This document shows, one piece after another, positions 1-6,799 of a DNA stretch of 9,741 bases. Below the pieces are notes generated by a model. That model did not search any database and had not been told where the DNA came from. It worked only from the letters and a program-made list of their open reading frames with translations. The position numbers were made by a program, and so were the translations under genes. The first letter of the stretch is position 1; each line of letters begins with the position of its first letter. The DNA is taken from positions 1 through 9,741 of the forward strand of contig JAIENF010000149.1 of NCBI GenBank assembly GCA_019751575.1, given 5' to 3'. Source of the stretch: Burkholderiales bacterium (GTDB taxonomy: Bacteria; Pseudomonadota; Gammaproteobacteria; Burkholderiales; CAIKXV01).

Positions 1-443
1 CACGCCAGCTCGGTCTCGACCCCGACGATTTCATGAAGACCGTCGAGGCCTACAACGCCTCGTGCAAGGTCGGCACCTTCGACCATGCGGTTCTCGATGA
101 CTGCCACACCGAGGGCCTGACCCCGGCCAAGACGCACTGGGCGCTGCCGCTCGACACCCCGCCGTTCTATGGCTACGCACTGCGCCCCGGGATAACGTTC
201 ACCTACCTGGGCGTGAAGATCGATGAAACCGCCGCGGTGCATTTCTCCGGCGTGCCCAGCCGGAACCTGTTCGCCGCCGGCGAAGTCAGTGCCGGCAACG
301 TGCTCGGCAAGGGCTACCTCGCCGGCATCGGCGTGACCATCGGCACCGCGTTCGGCCGCATCGCCGGCACCTCTGCGGCGCGTGCCGCGCTCGCCCCCGT
401 ACAACCGAAGAAAGCCGAAGGAGCCCTGAGTGCCGCCGCCTGA
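1..443 (+). CDS. tcuA: FAD-dependent tricarballylate dehydrogenase TcuA, C-terminal part (5' end outside window)
   Basis: The reading frame is open from base 3 to the stop at 441-443, giving about 146 C-terminal residues. Full members are about 460-490 residues long. TcuA belongs to the succinate dehydrogenase/fumarate reductase flavoprotein superfamily and oxidises tricarballylate to cis-aconitate with FAD. Visible signatures are the substrate-side segment [14 protein letters not shown], then the FAD-binding C-terminal segment [21 protein letters not shown] followed by a GxxIGxxFGRIAG stretch. This string is typical of TcuA. The tail then becomes Ala-rich and variable. The stop overlaps the start of tcuB by 14 bases, so the two are translationally coupled, as expected for a dehydrogenase and its electron acceptor. 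The family call is strong. The exact substrate (tricarballylate, citrate-like or another polycarboxylate) is inferred from family and from the tcuB partner. Confidence 0.9.
   Translation, partial: RQLGLDPDDFMKTVEAYNASCKVGTFDHAVLDDCHTEGLTPAKTHWALPLDTPPFYGYALRPGITFTYLGVKIDETAAVHFSGVPSRNLFAAGEVSAGNVLGKGYLAGIGVTIGTAFGRIAGTSAARAALAPVQPKKAEGALSAAA
418..423 (+). promoter_or_regulatory. Ribosome binding site of tcuB inside tcuA
   Basis: AAGGAG lies 6 bases before the GTG at 430, inside the last codons of tcuA. It decides in favour of GTG 430 as the tcuB start and supports coupled translation of the two genes. Confidence 0.7.
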
Positions 444-1656
444 GCCCGCCTCCACCACCCTTGATGCACTGACCCGCGAGGCCGCACATCTGGGCGCCGG
501 CGGCCAGCCGGTCTCTCCGTCGGCCGCCTTCAACGCGCTGCCGCTGACCGAGGCCGAGGGCGAGGTCGCGCGCCAGATGCAGATCTGCAACGCCTGCCGC
601 TACTGCGAAGGCGCGTGCGCCGTGTTCCCGGCGATGACCCGCCGGCTCGAGTTCGGCAAGGCCGACGTGCACTACCTGGCCAACCTGTGCCACAACTGCG
701 GCGCCTGCCTGCATGCGTGCCAGTACGCGCCGCCCCACGAGTTCGCGATCAACGTGCCGAAGGCGATGGCCGTCGTGCGCGGCCAGACCTACTCCGACTA
801 TGCGTTCCCGCGGGCGCTCGGCGCGCTGTACCGGCACAACGGCCTGCTTGTGTCGCTGGCGACCGGCGGCGGCCTGGCACTGTTCCTGGCGCTGGCCGTC
901 GTGCTGAAGGGCGGGTTGTGGCACGAGCCGCTGGCCGGGAACTTCTATGCGGTGTTCCCGCACAACCTGATGGTCGTCACCTTCGGCTCGGTGTTCGGCT
1001 TCGCGATGCTCGCGCTCGCCATCGGCGTGGTGCGCTTCTGGCGCGACGTGTCTCCGGGCGAAGTGCCCGAAGGCGGCAATGCGCCCGCGGCAGCCGAGGC
1101 CTTCCAGAACGCGCTGAAGCTCAAGTACCTCGACGGCGGACACGGCGAGGGCTGCCACAACGAGGACGACCGCTTCAACACCACGCGCCGGCTGTACCAC
1201 CACTTCACGTTCTACGGCTTCATGCTGTGCTTCGCCTCGACCAGCGTCGCGACGATCTACCACTACGCGTTCGGCTGGCAGGCACCCTACGGCTACACCA
1301 GCCTGCCGGTGATCCTCGGCACGGTGGGCGGCATCGGCCTGCTGATCGGGCCGGTCGGCCTGTGGCGCCTGAAGACGCAGCGGCACCCGATGCATGGCGA
1401 CGACGCGCAGAACACGATGGACTACGGCTTCCTCGCGCTGCTGTTCCTGGTCAGCCTGACCGGCCTGGTGTTGATGGTGCTGCGCGACACCGGCGCCATG
1501 GGCCTGCTGCTCGCGATACACCTGGGCGTGGTGATGGCCCTGTTCATCACCCTGCCCTACGGCAAGTTCGCGCACGGCATCTTCCGCAGCGCGGCCCTGC
1601 TCAAGTGGTCGATCGAGCGCCGCCTGCCGAGCCGGCTGCGCCTGGGCAGCGACTGA
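430..1656 (+). CDS. tcuB: Tricarballylate utilisation protein TcuB (CitB family), 4Fe-4S and membrane electron-transfer subunit
   Basis: This 408-residue protein, starting with GTG, is thought to reoxidise the reduced FAD of TcuA and pass electrons to the membrane quinone pool. Two Cys clusters of 4Fe-4S type are visible: C53-x2-C56-x2-C59-x3-C63 and C87-x2-C90-x2-C93-x3-C97. About six hydrophobic membrane segments follow, near residues 138-160, 175-203, 257-280, 289-312, 331-351 and 356-378. Conserved His residues in and near them (H257, H258, H278, H364, H382) are candidates for haem or quinone sites. The order Fe-S domain then membrane domain is that of TcuB/CitB. The protein is a little longer than the Salmonella TcuB I recall (about 379), mainly through a roughly 45-residue N-terminal extension before the first cluster. 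It overlaps tcuA by 14 bases and is followed after 40 bases by gudD, so the three are probably cotranscribed. Confidence 0.9.
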   Translation: MPPPEPASTTLDALTREAAHLGAGGQPVSPSAAFNALPLTEAEGEVARQMQICNACRYCEGACAVFPAMTRRLEFGKADVHYLANLCHNCGACLHACQYAPPHEFAINVPKAMAVVRGQTYSDYAFPRALGALYRHNGLLVSLATGGGLALFLALAVVLKGGLWHEPLAGNFYAVFPHNLMVVTFGSVFGFAMLALAIGVVRFWRDVSPGEVPEGGNAPAAAEAFQNALKLKYLDGGHGEGCHNEDDRFNTTRRLYHHFTFYGFMLCFASTSVATIYHYAFGWQAPYGYTSLPVILGTVGGIGLLIGPVGLWRLKTQRHPMHGDDAQNTMDYGFLALLFLVSLTGLVLMVLRDTGAMGLLLAIHLGVVMALFITLPYGKFAHGIFRSAALLKWSIERRLPSRLRLGSD

Positions 1657-1696
1657 TCCTGGACAGCCTCGCCTCCACCCGCGATCCGGCAGCGGC

Positions 1697-3043
1697 ATGA
1701 ACGAATTTCCTGCCGTTGCCGCGATGCGGGTGGTGCCGGTCGCCGGCCAGGACAGCATGCTGCTGAACCTGAGCGGCGCCCATGCGCCGGTGTTCATCCG
1801 CAACCTGGTGGTGCTCACCGACTCCGCCGGCCGCACCGGTGTCGGCGAAGTGCCCGGCGGCGAGGCGATCCGCAAGACGCTGGAACAGTCGATCCCGATG
1901 GTGGTCGGACGGCCGGTCAGCGACTTCGGTCCGGTGAAGCGCATGATCGAGCAGCGCTTCGGCGCACTCGATGCCGGTGGCCGCGGCCAGCAGACGTTCG
2001 ACCAGCGGGTCGCGATCCACGCGATGACCGCGGTCGAGGCCGCGCTTCTCGACCTGCTGGGCCAGCACCTGGGCCTGCCGGTGGCGCACCTGCTGGCCCA
2101 GCTTGCCGATGAACCCGCGCCCCGCACGAAGGTGCAGGTGCTGGGCTACCTGTTCTACATCGGCGATCGCAGGCGCAGCGACCTGTCCTACCGCGCGGGC
2201 CCTGCATCGTCGGACGCCGACGACTGGCTGCGCCTGCGCGACGAGCCGGCGATGGATGCGCGCGCGGTGGTCGCCCTGGCCGAGGCCGCGCACGCGCGCT
2301 ACGGCTTCGCCGACTTCAAGCTGAAGGGCGGCGTGCTCCGCGGCGAGGAGGAAGTCGAGGCCGTGGTCGCGCTGCACGAACGCTTCCCGCAGGCACGCAT
2401 CACGCTCGACCCGAACGGCGGCTGGCTGCTCGACGACGCGGTGCGGCTGATGCGCGACATGCACGGCGTGCTCGCGTACGCAGAGGACCCCTGCGGCGCC
2501 GAAGGCGGCTTCTCCGGTCGCGAGATCATGGCCGAGTTCCGTGCCGCGACCGGCCTGCCCACCGCCACCAACATGGTCGCGACCGACTGGCGCGAACTGC
2601 AGCACGCACTGACCCTCAAGGCGGTCGACATCCCGCTTGCCGACCCGCACTTCTGGACGATGCAGGGCGCGGTAAAGGTCGCAGCCACCTGCCGCGATGC
2701 CGGGCTTGCCTGGGGCTCGCATTCGAACAACCACTTCGACGTGTCGCTCGCGATGTTCACCCATGTCGCCGCGGCCGCGCCGGGCCGAGTGACCGCGATC
2801 GATACCCACTGGATCTGGCAGGACGGACAGCGGCTCACCCGCTCACCGCTGCCGATCGTCGACGGGTTCATCGACGTGCCGGCACGCCCGGGGCTGGGCG
2901 TGGACCTCGACTGGGCGCAGGTGGATGCAGCGCATGCACTCTACCGCGCGCAGGGCGGCGGGGCGCGCAACGATGCGCTCGCGATGCAGGCGCTGGTGCC
3001 AGGGTGGACGTTCGATGCAAAGCGGCCATGCATGGTGCGTTGA
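1697..3043 (+). CDS. gudD: Glucarate dehydratase (enolase superfamily)
   Basis: This 448-residue protein closely resembles E. coli GudD (446 residues) along its full length, from [20 protein letters not shown] at the start to the conserved end [13 protein letters not shown]. GudD removes water from D-glucarate (and L-idarate) to give 5-keto-4-deoxyglucarate, in the cytoplasm, with Mg2+. Expected active-site residues are present with an offset of +3 from my memory of the E. coli numbering: KxK at K208/K210, metal ligands D238, E269 and N292, D316, and the catalytic base H342 in GSHSNNHFD. The protein should therefore be an active dehydratase and not a degenerate GudX-type paralogue. The start lies 40 bases after tcuB with only a weak purine-rich site (GGCAGCGG). 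No glucarate transporter or aldolase gene is in the window. Linkage to tcuAB is unusual. Confidence 0.93.
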   Translation: MNEFPAVAAMRVVPVAGQDSMLLNLSGAHAPVFIRNLVVLTDSAGRTGVGEVPGGEAIRKTLEQSIPMVVGRPVSDFGPVKRMIEQRFGALDAGGRGQQTFDQRVAIHAMTAVEAALLDLLGQHLGLPVAHLLAQLADEPAPRTKVQVLGYLFYIGDRRRSDLSYRAGPASSDADDWLRLRDEPAMDARAVVALAEAAHARYGFADFKLKGGVLRGEEEVEAVVALHERFPQARITLDPNGGWLLDDAVRLMRDMHGVLAYAEDPCGAEGGFSGREIMAEFRAATGLPTATNMVATDWRELQHALTLKAVDIPLADPHFWTMQGAVKVAATCRDAGLAWGSHSNNHFDVSLAMFTHVAAAAPGRVTAIDTHWIWQDGQRLTRSPLPIVDGFIDVPARPGLGVDLDWAQVDAAHALYRAQGGGARNDALAMQALVPGWTFDAKRPCMVR

Positions 3044-3255
3044 TTCCTGCAGTTATCGGTTATTGGGGTCAGGTCTTGTCTTTTGCATCGCCGTGATCCT
3101 GAGGCTTGCGCGCCCGTACGCTGAATGCCGGGCGCCTTGCGATTGCGCCGTCCGCCGGCCTGCACATGGAAGCAAGACTCAAGACCTGACCCCGTTCGCG
3201 CCGTTCGCGTTCGTTCCAACCACTTCCGCTGCACCCCTGCCAACCGGAGACAACG
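3044..3255. other. Spacer between gudD and the amidohydrolase gene
   Basis: This 212-base stretch has no convincing gene. It holds the REP-like inverted repeat at 3065-3193 and, at its right end, the ribosome binding site GGAGA at 3246-3250. No clear -35/-10 pair was seen. The repeat structure may limit readthrough from gudD, so the downstream pair may have its own promoter. Confidence 0.5.
3065..3193. repeat. REP/RAYT-like element bounded by a perfect 14-bp inverted repeat
   Basis: GGGGTCAGGTCTTG at 3065-3078 and its exact reverse complement CAAGACCTGACCCC at 3180-3193 flank a 101-bp inner segment. Just inside the arms the match continues imperfectly (left TCTTTTGCATC against right-arm complement AGTCTTGCTTCC). 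From general knowledge, GGGGTCAGGTCTTG-type ends occur around REP-associated tyrosine transposase (RAYT, IS200-like) genes in beta- and gammaproteobacteria. No transposase is encoded between the arms, so this would be a non-autonomous or decayed copy. The RAYT link is inference. The inverted repeat is seen directly. Confidence 0.6.
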
Positions 3256-3999
3256 ATGTCCAAACCGATCTGGGACCCTTTCCTCACTGAACGCGATCGT
3301 CAGGTCTTCGAGGCGAGTGGCTACGGTGCGCTGCAGGGCTTCGGCAAGCGACCGGCGATCCTGGTGATCGACGTCAACTACAACTTCTGCGGCGACCGCC
3401 GCGAACCGATCCTGGAGTCGATCAAGCGCTGGCGCAATTCCTGCGGCGCCGAGGCCTGGGATGGCGTCGCCGCGATCAGGACGCTGATCGCCGCAGGCCG
3501 CGGCAAGGGCCTGCCCATCCTTTACACGACCGGCGTGCGCCGCGAGGACGACTGGGACGCAGGCTCGTGGGCATGGAAGAACAGCCGCTCGGCGGAACGC
3601 GTGCGCCCGACCGGCGTGCAGGCCGACGGCAACACGATCGTCCCCGACATCGCGCCCGGCCCGGACGACCTGGTGGTCTACAAGCAGAAGCCGAGCGCGT
3701 TCCACGGCACCAACCTGCTGTCGTGGCTGATGCTGCTCGGTGCCGACAGCCTGATCGTCACCGGGACCACCACCAGCGGATGCGTGCGCGCGACCGTGCT
3801 CGATGCGTTCTCCAACAACTTCCGGGTGTCGATCGTCGAGGAAGGCTGCTTCGACCGGGCGCAGGCGAGCCATGCGATCAACCTGTGCGACATGCACGCG
3901 AAGTATGCCGACGTGGTCAAGCTGGACGAGTCGCTGTCGTTCATCCAGTCGTTGCCGGCGGGGCTGTTCCCGAACCTGCCGGGCTCGAACCGTCGCTGA
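3256..3999 (+). CDS. Isochorismatase-family cysteine hydrolase (N-carbamoylsarcosine amidase-like)
   Basis: This 247-residue protein belongs to the isochorismatase-like hydrolases, which use an Asp-Lys-Cys triad to cleave amides such as N-carbamoylsarcosine, maleamate, biuret or nicotinamide. The triad is visible: D39 in LVIDV, K143 four residues before SAFHGTNL, and nucleophile C176 in GTTTSGCVRATVLDA, preceded by the usual segment for the cis-peptide bond. The longer N-terminus (about 30 residues before the first strand) and the insert ESIKRWRNSCG resemble N-carbamoylsarcosine amidase and related amidohydrolases more than true isochorismatase. The start is set by GGAGA at 3246-3250, 5 bases upstream. 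Fold and mechanism are secure. The substrate is not known. It probably forms a unit with the next gene, 119 bases downstream. Confidence 0.88.
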   Translation: MSKPIWDPFLTERDRQVFEASGYGALQGFGKRPAILVIDVNYNFCGDRREPILESIKRWRNSCGAEAWDGVAAIRTLIAAGRGKGLPILYTTGVRREDDWDAGSWAWKNSRSAERVRPTGVQADGNTIVPDIAPGPDDLVVYKQKPSAFHGTNLLSWLMLLGADSLIVTGTTTSGCVRATVLDAFSNNFRVSIVEEGCFDRAQASHAINLCDMHAKYADVVKLDESLSFIQSLPAGLFPNLPGSNRR

Positions 4000-4025
4000 C
4001 CCCAGGCAAGACCCGGCGCGCGGCC

Positions 4026-4041
4026 GGCCGCACACGCGGCC
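4026..4041 (+). terminator. Possible GC hairpin after the amidohydrolase gene
   Basis: GGCCGC, loop ACAC, GCGGCC form a 6-bp stem 26 bases after the stop of the amidohydrolase gene, in a very GC-rich stretch that also holds the palindrome GCGGCCGGCCGC at 4020-4031. There is no T-run after the stem, so intrinsic termination is doubtful. It may be a Rho-type or stabilising structure. Confidence 0.25.
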
Positions 4042-4118
4042 CGGTGGACAGCCGCGCAGCCCGTGCCGGGACCCGGGTTTGCGACTAACCTGCGACGCCG
4101 TCCAGAGGCGTTGCAGCC

Positions 4119-4685
4119 ATGTCCGCCGACCACATCGATTTCCTGGTGATGCAGCCCGACTGCGAGCAGCAGGTCATCCGCGACCTGCTGTTCGCGGTGA
4201 TGGCGTTCAACACGCACAGCCTGAGTCCCGAGGCAGAGCTGCAGGTCAGCTTCCCGCTGTTCGACGATGTCAAGGTGGCCGGTCGTGCGCGCCTTGGCGA
4301 AGCGACCACCGGCCCGGTGGTGCGCGTGACCGGTCCGGCGCGCAAGCTCGCGGTGCTGGCCACGCGGCATGAAGTGGTGACCCACCTGCGCGCCGGGCGT
4401 GCCTTCACGCTGGAACGCGACCAGACGGTGGTCGACGCAGGACGCTTCGAACGCTTCGGCCTGATCGACCGGGCGCATGCGTCGCTGATCACCGAAGGCC
4501 CGGTGATCGCACGCCCGCTGCCGATTTCCGGCCAGCCCCGCCTGGCGGAGATGGCCGGCGCGATGGGCGCCGTGGTCGAGAGCGAAGCGATCTTCGTGCA
4601 GCGCACCGAGCTCGCGGTGGCCCAGTCGGGCCTGATCGATCCGCTCGGCTTCTCCTGGGACAGCACGGTGCCGGTCAGCCGCTGA
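4119..4685 (+). CDS. Orphan protein of 188 residues, family unknown; weak Cas6f/Csy4-like pattern
   Basis: Codon use is strongly GC3-biased like its neighbours, so this is a real gene. An in-frame stop at 4086-4088 leaves ATG 4119 as the only good start, with a weak upstream site (AGAGGCG). No transmembrane segment or signal peptide is seen. I do not recognise the family with confidence. Compared from memory with Pseudomonas Csy4 (187 residues), there are shared features: DH then PDxE near the N-terminus (residues 4-16), LF at 24-25, VSFP at 43-46, LG at 59-60, R[VI]-x7-L at 69-77, and a C-terminal G-[LF]-S-x4-VP at 177-185. Against this, the catalytic His position (29) holds Ala, with the nearest His at 33, and the Arg-rich RNA-binding helix is missing. 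It could equally be an accessory protein for the upstream amidohydrolase. Confidence 0.7.
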   Translation: MSADHIDFLVMQPDCEQQVIRDLLFAVMAFNTHSLSPEAELQVSFPLFDDVKVAGRARLGEATTGPVVRVTGPARKLAVLATRHEVVTHLRAGRAFTLERDQTVVDAGRFERFGLIDRAHASLITEGPVIARPLPISGQPRLAEMAGAMGAVVESEAIFVQRTELAVAQSGLIDPLGFSWDSTVPVSR

Positions 4686-4819
4686 GCGGGCCAGCGCCTG
4701 GCCGCACCGGGCAGCGGCTCGACGCTGCCGATGTCGTCGCATGGGTCCGGCGCGAGGGGCTCGACACGACGGACGTGGCGGATGCGCCAGGGGTGGAACA
4801 GGGCCCCGGCCCCGACTGA
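4682..4819 (+). other. Start-less open tail overlapping the end of the orphan gene
   Basis: In the +2 frame relative to the orphan gene, an open stretch reads into protein-like sequence (RLDAADVVAWVRREGLDTTD) and stops at TGA 4817-4819. There is no ATG, GTG or TTG in this frame near its start. It could be the frameshifted end of a former longer protein, a decayed small gene, or chance openness in GC-rich DNA. The same segment contains CCGGCC (4806-4811) and GGCCGG (4823-4828), a weak stem between the convergent genes. Confidence 0.25.
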
Positions 4820-4831
4820 CCCGGCCGGCGT

Positions 4832-5833
4832 TCAGTCGACCTTTATGCCGGCTTTCCTGACCACCGCATCCCAGCGCGAAAGCTCGCTCGCCAGGAACTG
4901 ACCGAACTCCGACGGCGTCGTCGCGAACACGTCCAGCCCCTGCTGGGTGAAACGCTCGGACCATGACTGCACCCGCAGCGAACGTGCAGTGTCGCGCTGG
5001 ATCGCATCGACCACCGCCTTCGGCGTGCCGGCCGGCGCCATCATGCCGTACCAGGTCAGGTACTCGAACTTCGGCAGCCCGGCCTCCGATACGGTCGGGA
5101 TCTCCGGTGCCAGCGCCGAGCGCTTCAGGCTGGTCACGCCGAGCGCGCGCACCTTGCCGCCCTTCAGGTGGGGCAGCAGGCTGGCCATGTTGGTGATCAG
5201 CACCTGCACCTCGCCCGAGAGCAGCGCATTGGTCGCCAGGCCCGCGCTCTTGTAGGGCAGGTGCAGCAGCTCGATGCCGCCGGCGATGCGGAACAGCTCG
5301 GAGCCGAGGTGGGTGGCGCTGCCGGCCCCCGCCGAGCCGTAGGCGAGCTTGCCCGGCTGCGCGCGGCCGAGTGCCAGCAGCTCCTTCACGGTGGCGGCCG
5401 GCACCGATGAATGCACCGCCAGCAGGCTGGGCTGGCTCGCGACCAGCGTCACCGGCAGCAGGTCGCGCCGGATGTCGTAGGGCAGGTTGCGGTAGAGCGC
5501 GGGGGAGATGGCCAGCGATGAACTCGAGACCAGCAAGGTATGGCCGTCGGGTTGCGCCTTGGCCGCGATCGCCGTGCCGACCACGCTGCCAGCCCCCGGC
5601 CGGTTGTCGACGACGACCGTCTGGCCCCAGGTTTCGCCCAGCGCGGCAGCCGTGATGCGCGCCACGATGTCGCTGCCGCCGCCGGGCGCGAGCGGGACGA
5701 TCACGCGCACCGGCCGCGACGGGAACGCACCGTCGGCGCGCTGTGCATGCACCAGTCCCGGGGCGAGGGCTGCCAGCAGAAGGCCAGGAATGCAACCGAG
5801 TGCCGTGACGATGCCGAACTTCGTGGTGCCCAT
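4832..5833 (-). CDS. Tripartite tricarboxylate transporter substrate-binding protein (Bug/TctC family)
   Basis: This 333-residue periplasmic protein binds small carboxylates and feeds them to a TctA/TctB permease. A Sec signal peptide is visible: a charged start, a hydrophobic stretch at about residues 7-27, and a likely cut after VHA (residue 30). Bug family marks follow in order: RPVRVIVPLAPGGGSD (40-55), which forms the first ligand loop with D55; the WGQTVVVDNRPGAGS region (69-83); YGSAGAGSATHLGSELF (165-181); LPYKSAGLATNALLSGEVQ (192-210); and the C-terminal MMAPAGTPKAVV segment. Length is typical for the family. GGAG (plus-strand CTCC at 5840-5843) lies 6 bases before the start. It is the last gene of the minus-strand set, 107 bases after the hydrolase gene and behind a strong hairpin. 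No TctA or TctB is encoded nearby. The ligand cannot be predicted. Confidence 0.93.
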   Translation of the reverse strand: MGTTKFGIVTALGCIPGLLLAALAPGLVHAQRADGAFPSRPVRVIVPLAPGGGSDIVARITAAALGETWGQTVVVDNRPGAGSVVGTAIAAKAQPDGHTLLVSSSSLAISPALYRNLPYDIRRDLLPVTLVASQPSLLAVHSSVPAATVKELLALGRAQPGKLAYGSAGAGSATHLGSELFRIAGGIELLHLPYKSAGLATNALLSGEVQVLITNMASLLPHLKGGKVRALGVTSLKRSALAPEIPTVSEAGLPKFEYLTWYGMMAPAGTPKAVVDAIQRDTARSLRVQSWSERFTQQGLDVFATTPSEFGQFLASELSRWDAVVRKAGIKVD

Positions 5834-5922
5834 GGCGCGCTCCGTGCATCCCGGCCGTGCAGGAGATGGGTCGGCCGGGACGACGGGAGATTACGACAAC
5901 GGGATTACAGATCCGTGACACA

Positions 5923-5957
5923 CCGCGATGGCTGCCTGCCTCAGGCAGCCATCGCGG
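5923..5957 (-). terminator. Perfect 16-bp hairpin over the stop codon of the MBL hydrolase gene
   Basis: CCGCGATGGCTGCCTG (5923-5938), loop CCT, and the exact complement CAGGCAGCCATCGCGG (5942-5957) form a 16-bp stem with a 3-base loop. On the minus strand the stem includes the last codons (Ser-Ala-Met-Ala-Ala) and the TGA of the hydrolase gene. No T-run follows on either side, so a classical intrinsic terminator is not complete. It may end or weaken transcription into tctC, or protect the upstream mRNA from 3' decay. The hairpin is seen directly. The role is inference. Confidence 0.6.
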
Positions 5958-6792
5958 ACCCCAGAACCGGCAACCGCTGCACCACGGACGCAGTCCCGAC
6001 GTCGATCACGTCGCCGGGCAGGGCCATGATCACCGTCGCGCCTGGCGCACCGCGCTGCGCGGCCTCGGCGAACTTCGGCCAGGGTTCGGACTGCACGCCC
6101 ATCATGCCGTGGAAGTGTTCATGCGGCGGATACAGCACGACCAGCTTCGGCGCCAGCGCGCGCACGCCACGCTCGAGGTCCGGCATGAAGTCGAGCTGCA
6201 TGCCGGCCAGCAGCACGTCGGTGCGGAAGCGTCGGCCGAGGTCCTGGATCTCGGCATCGGTCATCTTCGAGTTGAAGCCCTCGTTGTAGTTCAGCACCGT
6301 GGTGCCGTCGGGCAGCTCGACATGGAAGCCGGTGTACGGCGAATAGAACGGCGCATTGGTGGCGCTGCTCCAGGCCCAGGACAGCTGGGTAGCGTTGCCG
6401 TGGAACACCGCCTTGGTCAGCGCCTTGTACAGGTTGATGTCGCGGTGCTTCCAGGTGAAGGTGCTCACCCTGAACCCGGGCACCTCGACCGCGCCGCCGC
6501 TGGCCACCGGCCGAAGCTGCGCGGCCGGCACGCGGTAGCGCCAGCGCAGGTAGTCGGTGACCGCCTTGTGCGCGACCACCGTGGCGCCGCTGGCGCGCAC
6601 GACTTCCGGCGTGTCGAGGAAATGCTCTTCATGCCCGTGCGTGACGCAGACCACCTTCGCACGCCGGAATGCCTCGAGGTCGAACCACTGTGCACCGCAG
6701 TAGTGGCGGTAGAACGGGTCGAAGAACAACGGCCCTTCCGGGGTTTCGATCGAAAGGGCCGACCATCCGTAGTAGCGGATCTGCGTGCTCAT
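5941..6792 (-). CDS. Metallo-beta-lactamase-fold hydrolase
   Basis: This is a cytoplasmic protein of 283 residues without signal peptide. It starts with the usual IRYYGWSALSIETPEGPLFFDP strand pair of UlaG-like or hydrolase-type MBL proteins. The metal motif reads THGHEEH (T51-H57): H52, H54 and H57 are in place, but the usual Asp of HxHxDH is Glu (E56). Other likely metal ligands are H116 in WKHRDIN and the HEHFH group at H224/H226/H228. E171 in NYNEGFN may also be near the site. The family hydrolyses lactones, phosphodiesters or thioesters. In a carboxylate-uptake operon a lactonase or ester hydrolase is a reasonable guess but no more. Its start is 7 bases after the stop of the TRAP binding-protein gene, with an AGG-rich site overlapping that stop, so the two are cotranscribed. 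Confidence 0.85.
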   Translation of the reverse strand: MSTQIRYYGWSALSIETPEGPLFFDPFYRHYCGAQWFDLEAFRRAKVVCVTHGHEEHFLDTPEVVRASGATVVAHKAVTDYLRWRYRVPAAQLRPVASGGAVEVPGFRVSTFTWKHRDINLYKALTKAVFHGNATQLSWAWSSATNAPFYSPYTGFHVELPDGTTVLNYNEGFNSKMTDAEIQDLGRRFRTDVLLAGMQLDFMPDLERGVRALAPKLVVLYPPHEHFHGMMGVQSEPWPKFAEAAQRGAPGATVIMALPGDVIDVGTASVVQRLPVLGSAMAA

Positions 6793-6799
6793 CGCTTGC

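Noticed and set aside
286..2127. Long minus-strand open frame of 613 codons opposite tcuB and gudD
   Set aside because: It is rich in Arg, His and Gln with no domain pattern, and lies opposite well-recognised genes. It is an effect of high GC3.
4020..4031. 12-bp palindrome GCGGCCGGCCGC as a binding site
   Set aside because: In DNA this rich in G and C a palindrome made only of G and C is expected by chance, and it sits in a post-gene spacer with no other signal.
3678..5921. Long minus-strand open frame of 747 codons across several genes
   Set aside because: It runs over the amidohydrolase, the orphan gene and, in another frame, the TctC gene. The translation is low-complexity Arg/Ala/Gly without any family signature.
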